DNA of 53,818 bases, from assembly GCA_964547905.1 (NCBI GenBank), contig CAZJPN010000090.1, positions 1-53,818 on the forward strand, written 5' to 3'. Positions 1 to 8,325 of the stretch are shown piece after piece (the stretch's first letter is position 1; every line of letters begins with the position of its first letter). The DNA is from JAJYLM01 sp964547905 (lineage in GTDB: Bacteria > JAMCPX01). The notes under the pieces are model-generated. The model worked only from the letters and a program-made list of their open reading frames with translations. It did not search any database and was not told the origin of the DNA. The position numbers and the translations under genes are program-made.

Positions 1-5
1 ACTGT

Positions 6-97
6 GAAAGCATTGCAAGCAGTTCGTAAGTGTTCCGTTTCGCATCGTCTCAAACTCTTTCCTTGCGGCGAACGAATGAATAAATAAGCCAAAGGAC
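6..97 (-). repeat. 92-bp dispersed intergenic repeat, copy 1
   Basis: Read on the minus strand this stretch aligns without gaps to 20481-20572 on the plus strand, with 80 of 92 positions identical by hand count. Both copies lie just downstream of a gene's stop codon (nadB here, thrC there) and in the same orientation relative to that gene's transcription. It may be a mobile intergenic repeat or a conserved 3'-UTR element. It shows no simple terminator hairpin with a T-run, and the copy may continue beyond the window edge. Confidence 0.8.
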
Positions 98-108
98 TTA
101 TCTCCTCT

Positions 109-1716
109 CTATCCCTTCTTGAGCACCGTGTCCTTCAACCACGATGCATCATCTTTGTGCGGATAATCTATGTTGTAATGAATGCCCCTCGACTCCTTGC
201 GCATCTGGGCGCAACGTATGGCAAGTTCAGCCACTGTCGCAATATTTCTGAGCTCCAGCACATCCTTGTTAATCTTAAAGTTCCAGTAGTATTCGTTGAT
301 CTCTTCTTTGAGCATCTCTATCCTTCTTCTCGCACGCATGAGCCGTTTATCCGACCTCACAATACCGACATAGTTCCACATAAACCTTCTTATTTCATCC
401 CAGTTATGTGAAACGACAACCATTTCATCGCTGTCAACCGCATTACCCGAAGTCCATGCCGGTATTGCCTCATAGGGGAGTACATCATTGAGATAAGATT
501 GCGTTATCTTGGACGTCTGGCTCGCAAAAACAAGACCTTCTATAAGGCTGTTGGATGCAAGCCTGTTTGCACCGTGCAACCCCGTACACGCCGTTTCTCC
601 TATTGCAAAGAGGCCGTCTATATCGGTTTTCCCGTTCAGATCTGTCTGTACTCCACCACAGGTATAGTGTGCAGCCGGGACAACCGGTATCGGCTGCTTT
701 GTCATATCAATGCCGAATTTCAATAGTGTATTGTAAATGTGAGGAAACCTCTTTTTTGTGAATTCCGGATCAAGGTGTGTAACATCAAGAAGGACATGGT
801 CTTCCCCTGATTTTTTGAGTTCGCTGTCTATAGCCCTTGCAACAATGTCCCTTGGCGCTAGCTCTTTCATGGGATGATACGAAGCCATAAACGGAGTGCC
901 GTCTTTTCTCTTCAATATGCCGCCCTCTCCCCGCACGGATTCCGATATAAGAAATGATTTTGCCTCGGGATGGAAAAGGCATGTTGGATGAAACTGGATG
1001 AATTCCATATTCGCAATAGAAGCACCTGCCCTGTAAGCCATTGCTATACCGTCGCCTGTCTCGGTATCGGGAACGCTGGAATACAGGTAGACCTTGCCTG
1101 CCCCACCTGTTGCAAGGACAACAACCTTTGATATGACCGTTTTCACCTCGCCGGTCAGAATATCAAGGACATAAGCACCGAGTACTCTGTTCTTTGATTC
1201 CTTTGTACCAAACAGTTTGTTTGTGGTTATCAGATCGATTGCCATGTGGTGGTCAACGACGTTTATACCCATGCCCTCGGCAGCACGCATAAGTGCAACC
1301 TCTATCTCCCTGCCTGTCAAATCATCTGCATGAAGTATTCTCCTTTTTGTGTGTCCGCCTTCTCTTGTAAGGTCGTAAACCATATCATTATCTATGGGGT
1401 CATAAACCTTGCTGAACTTTACACCTAAATCTATAAGCTCCTTTATACGGCTTGGCGCATCCCTTACCACAAGCGAGACTGCATCTTTATGACATAGGCC
1501 GGCGCCTGCTATAAGTGTATCGTTGATGTGATCCTCAAAACTGTCTTCTGAAGAAAAAACCGTGGCTATGCCGCCCTGTGCGTAGTATGTTGCAGATTCG
1601 TACTTGGCCAATTTGTTTATAATCATCACGCTGCCCTGTTTGTGTGATTTTATCGCGTAGTAAAGCCCTGATATGCCGCTGCCAATGATGAGTATGTCCG
1701 TTTCAATGATATTCAT
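109..1716 (-). CDS. nadB: L-aspartate oxidase (NadB)
   Basis: This flavoenzyme oxidises L-aspartate to iminoaspartate, the first step of de novo NAD synthesis; anaerobes use fumarate as electron acceptor. The 535-residue length is usual for the family. The N-terminal FAD dinucleotide fold GSGISGLYYA is at about residues 12-21, followed by YYAQGGIA. EGGHTKRR, QFHPT and SESVRGEGG follow in the order seen in the fumarate reductase/NadB flavoprotein family, and the C-terminal part has GLFAIGE and GANRLASNSL. A clear AAGGAG ribosome site lies 6 nt before the ATG. nadA and nadC are not in this window. The gene lies about 100 bp downstream of the activase operon on the same strand and may be cotranscribed with it. 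Confidence 0.95.
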   Translation of the reverse strand: MNIIETDILIIGSGISGLYYAIKSHKQGSVMIINKLAKYESATYYAQGGIATVFSSEDSFEDHINDTLIAGAGLCHKDAVSLVVRDAPSRIKELIDLGVKFSKVYDPIDNDMVYDLTREGGHTKRRILHADDLTGREIEVALMRAAEGMGINVVDHHMAIDLITTNKLFGTKESKNRVLGAYVLDILTGEVKTVISKVVVLATGGAGKVYLYSSVPDTETGDGIAMAYRAGASIANMEFIQFHPTCLFHPEAKSFLISESVRGEGGILKRKDGTPFMASYHPMKELAPRDIVARAIDSELKKSGEDHVLLDVTHLDPEFTKKRFPHIYNTLLKFGIDMTKQPIPVVPAAHYTCGGVQTDLNGKTDIDGLFAIGETACTGLHGANRLASNSLIEGLVFASQTSKITQSYLNDVLPYEAIPAWTSGNAVDSDEMVVVSHNWDEIRRFMWNYVGIVRSDKRLMRARRRIEMLKEEINEYYWNFKINKDVLELRNIATVAELAIRCAQMRKESRGIHYNIDYPHKDDASWLKDTVLKKG

Positions 1717-1780
1717 AACATCTCCTTAGTGATTCAAACAATTTAATTTACTTTTCGCATCAATCTCTATCTCTCTGCTG

Positions 1781-1797
1781 ATGCTTGTGTCAAGCAT
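1781..1797. repeat. Short inverted repeat between nadB and the activase operon
   Basis: ATGCTTG and CAAGCAT flank a 3-nt loop, a perfect 7-bp hairpin in the 100-bp gap. It lacks a T-run on either strand, so it is not a convincing terminator. On the minus strand it contains TTGACA, but no good -10 box follows. Its role is unknown. Confidence 0.35.
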
Positions 1798-1816
1798 ATA
1801 CATAAAAATTGGGCTG

Positions 1817-3274
1817 TTATTTGGATAGGTACACAGCAAAGTTTGCCGCTGTTCCGGTGTAGTTGTGCGGTATGTTAATCATAGGATTCGAAAGTTTTTG
1901 ATTTTGCCGCAGTAAATCTTTGAGATCGTCATATCCTATGCCGCATTTCGAAAGTACGGTGTTGAATTCATCTTTTGCTCTCTGTCGTGCCTCATACAAT
2001 TTCATTTGTACCCTACTTTTAACATTGATCTCCGCATCACCGGATGTTTCTATAGAAACGAATATACTGCTCGGTATATCTCCTGTTACCTTCGATTGTA
2101 CCCCATCGCTTAAGGTACTCGGCATACACCCGAATGGCTTTACAGAAACAACCATGTGCGCCTTCCCATCTTTGAAAGCCATTATATGTTTACCCACCTC
2201 AAGATGCCCTTCTCCGCCTGTTATATGTACGTCGAAGTAAGGCGAAGCGTACTCAGCCAGCCTTCCCTGTGATGGGAGTTTGTATATCCATGAGCCAAGT
2301 GCTCTTCTGTACATATTGAAATAAAATTTAAAAAGCCGCTTCAGCATGAATATGCCTATCAGTCTTTCTGTTGATTTTACAGGCTTGATCCTTAATTTTT
2401 CCTTCTCTTCAAGCATGCTGCTCCAGAGCAAATAATCTATCCACGTTGAAACGGGTTCCAATTTTACTTCAGCGCCTTCGGATTCAAGCCATCGTGCAAG
2501 TTTATAGTTCCCATCCCCTTCCGTAGTCTGAGCCCAAAATTCTCCTATGACCTGGACAATGGGTTTAACATGAAGATAATTAACCCTGAGGTGTTTTAGC
2601 CTTTCATGAAGTTCATGCAAATGCACTCTTATCGGTGAGCCATTCCCCAGTGCACTTGAAAGTCTTTCCCTGTATACGGCTATTACCTCATCGGTCTCTC
2701 CTTTTATTTCTTCATACGGCCTTAACCTGTATCCTATCTCGTTCAGTATGTCCCCGAGTACAAGTGACTTTATCAGTGCCACATAAAATGCTTTGTTCGT
2801 ATCGATACCGTTTTCCGGCTTTCCGGACGTTTGCTCAAGGTTGCTTGCTTGATCAAAGGTAAGAATCCTGAAGTTATCAAAGCCGGCATTCTGCAGTGAT
2901 CTTCTGTACTCGGATTCATACATGCCGAACCTGCACGGGCCGCATGCCCCTGCGGTAAGAAAAACAAATTTTTTCTCAATATCTTTTATACCATTTTCTT
3001 TGAGTTCATTAAGGTATCTTATAAGATTGCCAACGGTATAATAGGTTGGATTGCACTGCCCCCTGTTGCCGTATTCCTTGCCGGTCTGGAGTGATTTGTT
3101 GTCTGGGACAGGAAGATACTCCGCATGATATCCAAGACTTTCTATAGCCTTCTTTAATAAATGCTCATGGTTGGGAGTGAGCCCCCCGAAGAGTATGGTT
3201 GTTGTGCCTATTTCTTCCTTTGTAAACGGCAATTCGACGGGTTTCTTATAATGTTTTATGACTGCGTTATTCAT
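1817..3274 (-). CDS. HgdB-like partner of the acyl-CoA dehydratase activase
   Basis: A 485-residue protein related to the 2-hydroxyacyl-CoA dehydratase component / activase-associated (DUF2229-like) family. Likely iron-sulfur ligands are visible: C74 in GQCNPTYYT, and C111 and C114 in GACGPCRFGMYE. A later KPFGCMPSTLSDGV block is typical of this group. It has no membrane segment. Its ATG overlaps the stop of the giant activase by 4 nt (ATGA), so the two are translationally coupled and probably form one complex. By family analogy it would receive very low-potential electrons from the ATP-driven activase, but the substrate cannot be read from sequence. It is not a typical HgdA/HgdB pair, since no second dehydratase subunit is encoded nearby. 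Confidence 0.75.
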   Translation of the reverse strand: MNNAVIKHYKKPVELPFTKEEIGTTTILFGGLTPNHEHLLKKAIESLGYHAEYLPVPDNKSLQTGKEYGNRGQCNPTYYTVGNLIRYLNELKENGIKDIEKKFVFLTAGACGPCRFGMYESEYRRSLQNAGFDNFRILTFDQASNLEQTSGKPENGIDTNKAFYVALIKSLVLGDILNEIGYRLRPYEEIKGETDEVIAVYRERLSSALGNGSPIRVHLHELHERLKHLRVNYLHVKPIVQVIGEFWAQTTEGDGNYKLARWLESEGAEVKLEPVSTWIDYLLWSSMLEEKEKLRIKPVKSTERLIGIFMLKRLFKFYFNMYRRALGSWIYKLPSQGRLAEYASPYFDVHITGGEGHLEVGKHIMAFKDGKAHMVVSVKPFGCMPSTLSDGVQSKVTGDIPSSIFVSIETSGDAEINVKSRVQMKLYEARQRAKDEFNTVLSKCGIGYDDLKDLLRQNQKLSNPMINIPHNYTGTAANFAVYLSK

Positions 3275-6200
3275 ATACCACCGCTAACTTCTTCTGCATC
3301 ATCCTGCATCGGCATACAAGCCATATTTGTTTCTGTGCTTGCATTGCTGGATCGCATCTCCTCTATATATTGCTTGAGGAAATAATCGATTGTTTCTATT
3401 CTTATCTTTATAGAACCCGCAGGTTTATTTTCGTCTATGTCGTGGAATGTAAAATACGGTGTATCGGATGCCCTGAGAATAGATTCTACGGTACTGTAAA
3501 TGGGTGCATCATTTCCGCACCTGAAGTTTGAAAGATCGACTGCAACAAGATTTTTGTGCCGTGCGACATACTTTGCAGCCCAGAGCTTTTTATTTGTATT
3601 CTCGCTGTAAGAGTTTTTCCAGACATCATCTATGCTCATAGGAGCATAGAGTTCTCCTGTTCCGAGTTCGTCTCCGAACAGCTTGAACAGCGTTTCGTGA
3701 TCCACGGAAAGCGATTCTATCGTAAATATAGGATAACCGCGCTTCTGCAGCTCCGGGAGTATGTCGTGGTTTATTCCGGGGTCGGCATGATAAGGCCTGC
3801 CAAGTACTACTATCCCTACCCTTTTTTCTTTCTCAAGCCTTTCCATTACTTTTCTGGCTTTATCCCTCATCTCGCCATAAAACTGATTGAGTGCAAGCTC
3901 TCCGGATTCAATTGCATGGATGTTTTCCTGCCTGCTTACCCCGAAAGACTCATTGAAAAATCTGTACATCTGCACCCTTAACAGATCGGGATCGGACATA
4001 TTGAGTACCGGATCCAAATATTTTATGCCCTGCTGTTCGAATACGTTGTCCTGCTTCGTGAATGCAGCTTTGATAACTTCGGGTGTTATTGTGGCGGAAG
4101 GACAGGCATGACTGTTTACCGTATTCACCATCTCTGTTTTAAGCGTAAGCATTATTGGGTAGAATATTAGATCGACTTTCTTCTTGTATATCAGGTTATG
4201 GACATGGGCCAATGCAGCCTTACTCGGGAAGCATTGGTCAATAGAGCCTCTCCTTGTACCCTCTTTGTACATAAGCTCATCAGTCACATCCGAAAAAATA
4301 ATATTTTCACCGGGTACACCTATTGCCTTAAGGTATCCGGTGAAGAAGGGTGCAACGTTGTACATGTTCAACGCCCGTGGTATACCTATCCTTGTATGTT
4401 TTCGAGCATCAAAATATTTTTCATTTATCTTCTTTCTTAATGCATTTGATAAAATAGATTTGTAATAGGTATGATGCATTGTATTTTTTGCCTGATAAAT
4501 ATCTGTGGAAAATGCGAGACGTAAAAGAATATCGGCAAAATTGGGGTTATCTTTCTTTACCCTGTTTAGTTGTGCGTTCGCCGTTCGTACTGCATCCACG
4601 TTGTCAGCCATACCCTTTTCGCATGATGCCACGATAAACCTGCTGTCCTTCCCATCACCTCTGTGCATGTCGATAAATATTCTGAGACATTTGTTCTTGC
4701 AGAAATTGCAACGGGTGGATTCGTCCTGCTTTATCGAGTAACTCAGATTGCGCACGGCATCCATACCTATGAATGTTGATGCCTTATCGCCCAAGGCACT
4801 GATTGCCTCCATAGCAGCACCTATTGCACCGCTTTCGCCTGTGTATTTATGAACAATTATATTGGCATCCGGTACTCTTGCCTTTATAAAATCATACTGT
4901 GCCTTTACAACGGCCATGTTGTTATGGGTACCGCCCTGCAGAACAAAATTTTTGCCGAACTTGCCCAGGTTGGATTCCTGAACGACATAGAGCCAGATGT
5001 TTTTCGGCAGTACATCCGAAAGCCCTGCCATGATCTCTTCCCTTGTAAATCCCTGCTGCTGGAAATTTACAATATCAGCCTCGAGGAACACCGCACAGCC
5101 GTAGTTGAACACCGGCGCTCGTTTCGCCCTGAACGCAACGTCCGCATACTCGTGAATCTGATACCCGAACCTGTTCGACGTGTTCTGCAGGAAATATCCG
5201 TTGCCCGCGGAACACTGCGTGTTTAGTTTAAAATCCTTTACCCTGCCGTTATCGAGAAAAATAATCTTTATGTCCTGGCCGCCCACATCGCATATTACAT
5301 CCACATCCTTATAGAAATAGAGCGCTGATTTTGTATGGGCCACGGTCTCCACAACGGCAACATCCGCACCGATTGCCTCTTTTATAATGTCCTTGGCATA
5401 GCCTGTCGTACCCGCCCCGAGTATCTCAAGAGTCTTTCCCTTACCGGTTACAGCATCGTTTAAGCTCATGATGATCTGTTTCGTATCATCGATCGGGTTG
5501 CCTCGCGAAAGCATATAAGCACGCTCAACGACCTCTCCATCCTCTGTGATAAGTACGCCTTTTGTTGTTGTGGAGCCGCCATCTACGCCAAGGTATGCCC
5601 TGACGTCTTTACCTCGATTAAATTTGAGCGGCGGCTTACAGACTGGAGTATCATTTCTGAGAAAGAACATAGATGCTCCTGGTTTCTCTGAAGCCCTTTG
5701 CGTTACAGGATCTGCCGTGTTCCTTATTCCGTTCAGATGCAGTTCAAGCATATCCGTGCCTTTGAATATACTTTCACGGTTATCTTCCAGGCCATAGAGG
5801 ATACTTCCTATGGCTGCAAAAAACTGTGCATTGTCCGGCACCCTTATATGAGATGCAGGATCATCTTTTACTTTTATCCCCCTCTGCTCCCAGAGCATGG
5901 GTATATTGTGCTGCCACGCCTGCTTCAGCGCGGGTATAAATGTATTGGGGCCTCCGAGCAGGAGGACATCCGGGTTCAGCGTATTGCCCCGCGTGAGCAC
6001 GCTGAGGTTCTGCTGCACTATTGCGTCGAACAATGAGGCCATGAGTTCTTCCGGAGGCACGCCCTGTTTCTGGAGACTGTTTATGTCCATCTCCGCAAAC
6101 ACGCCGCACCTGCCTGCGACAGTGTGTAATTTTACGCCGTTGTATTGAAGCTCTGACAGGTATTGCTGTGAAATAGTCAGCTTCCCGGCAATCCTGTCTA

Positions 6201-6618
6201 TTACAGTACCGGTACCGCCTGCACACTTGTCATTCATCGTGGTAAATTTGCGTTTCCTGCCCGTGGATGGATCTACAGACCATATTATGGCCTTTGCATC
6301 CTGGCCCCCAATCTCTATTACGCTGTTTATGTCGGGGTAATGCTTTTCCACTACCAGGGTTATAGCAATTACCTCCTGGACATACCTGCACTCCAGTACG
6401 GATGCGATTGTGCCTCCACCGCTGCCCGTAACGAACAGGCTCAGGGTCTTGCCGGCAAAGCGCCGTTCTATCTCTGACAGGAACTCGATGACCGTTTCGA
6501 TCTGCCGGGCCTCGTGCCGCTGGTACGAGCTATAGTGGATGGCCTGCGCAGCGTCCGTCACGACCCCCTTGACTGTCGTTGAACCAATATCAAGTCCTAT
6601 GGAATAATCCGTTTTCAT
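3271..6618 (-). CDS. Giant double-domain BcrA/BadF-type ATPase activase with HgdB-like C-terminus
   Basis: A 1115-residue protein with two ASKHA ATPase domains in tandem. Domain 1 (about 1-280) has GLDIGSTTVKG, EIGGQDAKA, and the cysteines C132 (CAGGTG) and C171 (GRCGVFAE). Domain 2 (about 342-610) has GVDGGSTTTKG, DVGGQDIK, C469 (CSAGNG) and C508 (GCAVFLEAD). In HgdC-type activators two subunits share one 4Fe-4S cluster through this Cys pair. Here the fused halves could build it within one chain. A third region starts with C637-x2-C640-x3-C644 and continues with RIGIPRALNMY and EGTRRGSIDQCFPSK, as in DUF2229/HgdB-like proteins. It follows tetR by 18 nt and overlaps the next gene by 4 nt. The substrate is unknown; the activase assignment is firm at family level. 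Confidence 0.85.
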   Translation of the reverse strand: MKTDYSIGLDIGSTTVKGVVTDAAQAIHYSSYQRHEARQIETVIEFLSEIERRFAGKTLSLFVTGSGGGTIASVLECRYVQEVIAITLVVEKHYPDINSVIEIGGQDAKAIIWSVDPSTGRKRKFTTMNDKCAGGTGTVIDRIAGKLTISQQYLSELQYNGVKLHTVAGRCGVFAEMDINSLQKQGVPPEELMASLFDAIVQQNLSVLTRGNTLNPDVLLLGGPNTFIPALKQAWQHNIPMLWEQRGIKVKDDPASHIRVPDNAQFFAAIGSILYGLEDNRESIFKGTDMLELHLNGIRNTADPVTQRASEKPGASMFFLRNDTPVCKPPLKFNRGKDVRAYLGVDGGSTTTKGVLITEDGEVVERAYMLSRGNPIDDTKQIIMSLNDAVTGKGKTLEILGAGTTGYAKDIIKEAIGADVAVVETVAHTKSALYFYKDVDVICDVGGQDIKIIFLDNGRVKDFKLNTQCSAGNGYFLQNTSNRFGYQIHEYADVAFRAKRAPVFNYGCAVFLEADIVNFQQQGFTREEIMAGLSDVLPKNIWLYVVQESNLGKFGKNFVLQGGTHNNMAVVKAQYDFIKARVPDANIIVHKYTGESGAIGAAMEAISALGDKASTFIGMDAVRNLSYSIKQDESTRCNFCKNKCLRIFIDMHRGDGKDSRFIVASCEKGMADNVDAVRTANAQLNRVKKDNPNFADILLRLAFSTDIYQAKNTMHHTYYKSILSNALRKKINEKYFDARKHTRIGIPRALNMYNVAPFFTGYLKAIGVPGENIIFSDVTDELMYKEGTRRGSIDQCFPSKAALAHVHNLIYKKKVDLIFYPIMLTLKTEMVNTVNSHACPSATITPEVIKAAFTKQDNVFEQQGIKYLDPVLNMSDPDLLRVQMYRFFNESFGVSRQENIHAIESGELALNQFYGEMRDKARKVMERLEKEKRVGIVVLGRPYHADPGINHDILPELQKRGYPIFTIESLSVDHETLFKLFGDELGTGELYAPMSIDDVWKNSYSENTNKKLWAAKYVARHKNLVAVDLSNFRCGNDAPIYSTVESILRASDTPYFTFHDIDENKPAGSIKIRIETIDYFLKQYIEEMRSSNASTETNMACMPMQDDAEEVSGGI

Positions 6619-6636
6619 AAGTCTCCCTGTGCTTTT

Positions 6637-7236
6637 TTATTGCTTTGCAGAGTCTGTGGCCAGCCCGTGCAGGTTAAAATCCAGCAGTTCCTTGATGAGC
6701 TGGTCGAGCGGCGGCATATTGCTTTGAGGACGGGTAACCATGTCCATGATTTCTTTCACGCCGCCCATCATGTAGATGGAGAGCAGTTTAAGGTTGCCCG
6801 GCCGTACGAGGCCCATCTGCACTCCCAACGAGAGGGCGCTCTCGATGAGCGATGCGATCTTGCTGTAGAATAGTTCGATCTTCCGGTCCGTGATGCTGTC
6901 CAGTCCCGGTGCATGCCTGAACAGGATATGCGCAATTTCCGGATCGTCCATGGCAAGCTTAAACACCCGGCCGAGGTTGTCCGATATCTGATCAAGCGGT
7001 GGTTTTTGATCCGAAGACAGCACCACACGCTGGAGGGATTCGTTGATACGCTGGAGCAATTGATCGAATAGGGCATCGAATATCTCGCGTTTGTCCTTGA
7101 AATAGAGATAAAACGTTCCGCGTGCTATATCCGCGCGTTTGATGATATCGCTGATGCTTGTTTCATGATAGCCTTTGATGGCAAACATCTCCTTTGCGGC
7201 GTTTAAAATAGACAACCTTCTTTCCTCAGGCAGCAT
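6637..7236 (-). CDS. TetR-family transcriptional regulator of the activase operon
   Basis: The protein has an N-terminal TetR helix-turn-helix (ILNAAKEMFAIKGYHETSIS...IARGTFYLYFKDKREIF), then a helical ligand-binding domain, about 199 residues in all. I place the start at 7236 because a strong GGAGGGG ribosome site lies directly before this ATG. An upstream in-frame ATG at 7293 would translate through the palindromic operator. It is the first gene of the operon with the two activase proteins (18-nt gap), so it probably represses its own operon by binding 7246-7269. FadR/AcrR-like regulators often sense acyl-CoAs, which would suit a CoA-linked enzyme, but the ligand is inferred. Confidence 0.85.
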   Translation of the reverse strand: MLPEERRLSILNAAKEMFAIKGYHETSISDIIKRADIARGTFYLYFKDKREIFDALFDQLLQRINESLQRVVLSSDQKPPLDQISDNLGRVFKLAMDDPEIAHILFRHAPGLDSITDRKIELFYSKIASLIESALSLGVQMGLVRPGNLKLLSIYMMGGVKEIMDMVTRPQSNMPPLDQLIKELLDFNLHGLATDSAKQ

Positions 7237-7245
7237 TTCCCCTCC

Positions 7246-7269
7246 ATTAGACTGACATGTCAGTCTAAT
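7246..7269. promoter_or_regulatory. Perfect 24-bp palindromic operator upstream of tetR
   Basis: ATTAGACTGACA is followed directly by its exact reverse complement, a 24-bp palindrome with no mismatch. It ends 9 nt upstream of the tetR start codon, next to the ribosome site. The size and the TGACATGTCA core fit a TetR-dimer operator, implying autorepression of tetR and the activase genes. Confidence 0.8.
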
Positions 7270-7393
7270 TATCAGGTTCACCCATATTGTCAAGCATTTT
7301 TATATTTGAAATAGACTTTAATTATTAGATAGTTACACTATTTTGTCTTTAAATAGGAACTACTTGCCTTGTGCACAATGGTTGTTCAAGAGG

Positions 7394-7434
7394 AAAAAAA
7401 AGAAGAACCACACTGTCAACAGCGTGGTTCTTCT
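7394..7434 (-). terminator. Intrinsic terminator on the minus strand with no obvious upstream gene
   Basis: A 15-bp stem (AGAAGAACCACACTG against its partner, one A-C mismatch) closes on a TCAA loop. On the minus strand it is followed by eight T residues (the A-run 7394-7401), a textbook Rho-independent terminator. No minus-strand coding gene lies between it and the plus-strand gene at 7669. It may end an unseen small RNA or block transcription entering the tetR operon. Confidence 0.75.
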
Positions 7435-7625
7435 CATGGAAAACGCGCAGGGGCGGGTCAAAAACCAGGATTACATGTCATCCGAACGCAGTGAAGGACT
7501 CAGTGTCTCGTAAAGAAGGGTAAAAGCGGCTATCAGAGGGTATGAAAGAAGGAAAGTTTTTCCCGATACTCGTAACAACTTTGACGATGGAAATTCTTTT
7601 ACAAATAGGGTAATAGAGAAGGATG

Positions 7626-7654
7626 CTGATCAGTCATACTGCGATCCCTATAAT
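7626..7654 (+). promoter_or_regulatory. Candidate promoter of the cpaM / HgcAB-like unit
   Basis: TATAAT at 7649-7654 is a perfect -10 box. The -35 region 17 bp upstream (CTGATC) is weak. Transcription would start about 7661, giving a leader of only a few bases before the GTG at 7669, which has no evident ribosome site. Confidence 0.4.
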
Positions 7655-7668
7655 AAATCGGTGCTGCT

Positions 7669-8325
7669 GTGAGTACATATGTTTTGATGAAAATACTTGA
7701 ATCAACGCCATCCCGGTACGATCGGGGCATACGCATGCTCACGCTCGGAATGGTGGACAAGGTATACGATCATCTCACCTCCCGCATCCAGAGTGGGGAA
7801 CACGTACTCGACATAGGATGCGGTACCGGAGCGCTGACCATGCGCGCAGCACGGAAAGGCGCCGTGGTGAAGGGCATTGATGTCAATACAGGCATGCTGG
7901 AGATTGCGAGAAAGCGCATAGCCGATGCAGGACTTGAACGAAATGCAGGGTTCACCGAGATGGGCGTTGCGGAACTCGTGGATGAAAAAACCGCCAGCTA
8001 CGATGTGGTCATGAGCGGTCTGTGTTTTTCCGAACTATCCGAGGACGAGCTGGCGTATACATTGAAACAGGCGAGCAGACTGCTGAGATCCGGCGGCATG
8101 CTGCTCGTCGCCGATGAGACAGTACCCGGGAATGTATGCAGGAAGGTCCTGCATTGGTTAATCAAGGTTCCCCTGTCAATCATTACCTACATCATAGCCC
8201 AGACCAGCACACGAGCGGTAAAGCATTTGCCGGAAAAGGTACGGAAAAACGGCTTTTCCATAGAATCGGTCTGGTTCAATACGATCGGCGATTTTGTCGC
8301 CCTGGTTGGGAAGAAACTGCAATGA
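7669..8325 (+). CDS. cpaM: SAM-dependent methyltransferase, CpaM type (corrinoid protein-associated)
   Basis: A 218-residue class I methyltransferase with the SAM-binding motif VLDIGCGTG at residues 46-54, acidic motif II GIDVNTGMLEIA, and a C-terminal region resembling UbiE-type enzymes. Its stop overlaps the start of the HgcAB-like fusion (ATGA at 8322-8325), so the two products are coupled and very likely act together. The CpaM name comes from my recollection of methyltransferases found next to HgcAB-like corrinoid fusions; the class I fold itself is clear. The GTG start lacks a Shine-Dalgarno site, and an ATG at 7687 is an alternative start. The gene is noticeably richer in G and C than its neighbours, as is the next one, hinting at transfer of the pair. 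The methyl acceptor is unknown. Confidence 0.8.
   Translation: MSTYVLMKILESTPSRYDRGIRMLTLGMVDKVYDHLTSRIQSGEHVLDIGCGTGALTMRAARKGAVVKGIDVNTGMLEIARKRIADAGLERNAGFTEMGVAELVDEKTASYDVVMSGLCFSELSEDELAYTLKQASRLLRSGGMLLVADETVPGNVCRKVLHWLIKVPLSIITYIIAQTSTRAVKHLPEKVRKNGFSIESVWFNTIGDFVALVGKKLQ

Larger units (their letters stand above)
7270..7668. other. 400-bp divergent intergenic region between tetR and cpaM
   Basis: Besides the operator at its left edge it holds a minus-strand intrinsic terminator (7394-7434) and a -10-like TATAAT at 7649-7654 for the plus-strand methyltransferase gene. The stretch around 7474-7510 (tgtcatccgaacgcagtgaa) resembles a degenerate copy of a GTCATCC-type intergenic repeat, by recollection only. 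I see no convincing gene. Confidence 0.5.

Noticed and set aside
7237..7293. Upstream ATG extension of TetR
   Set aside because: The added codons encode the operator palindrome; the ATG at 7236 has the ribosome site.
8136..8321. Upstream ATG extension of the HgcAB-like fusion
   Set aside because: It would overlap cpaM by 190 bases in another frame; the ATGA junction at 8322 is the natural start.
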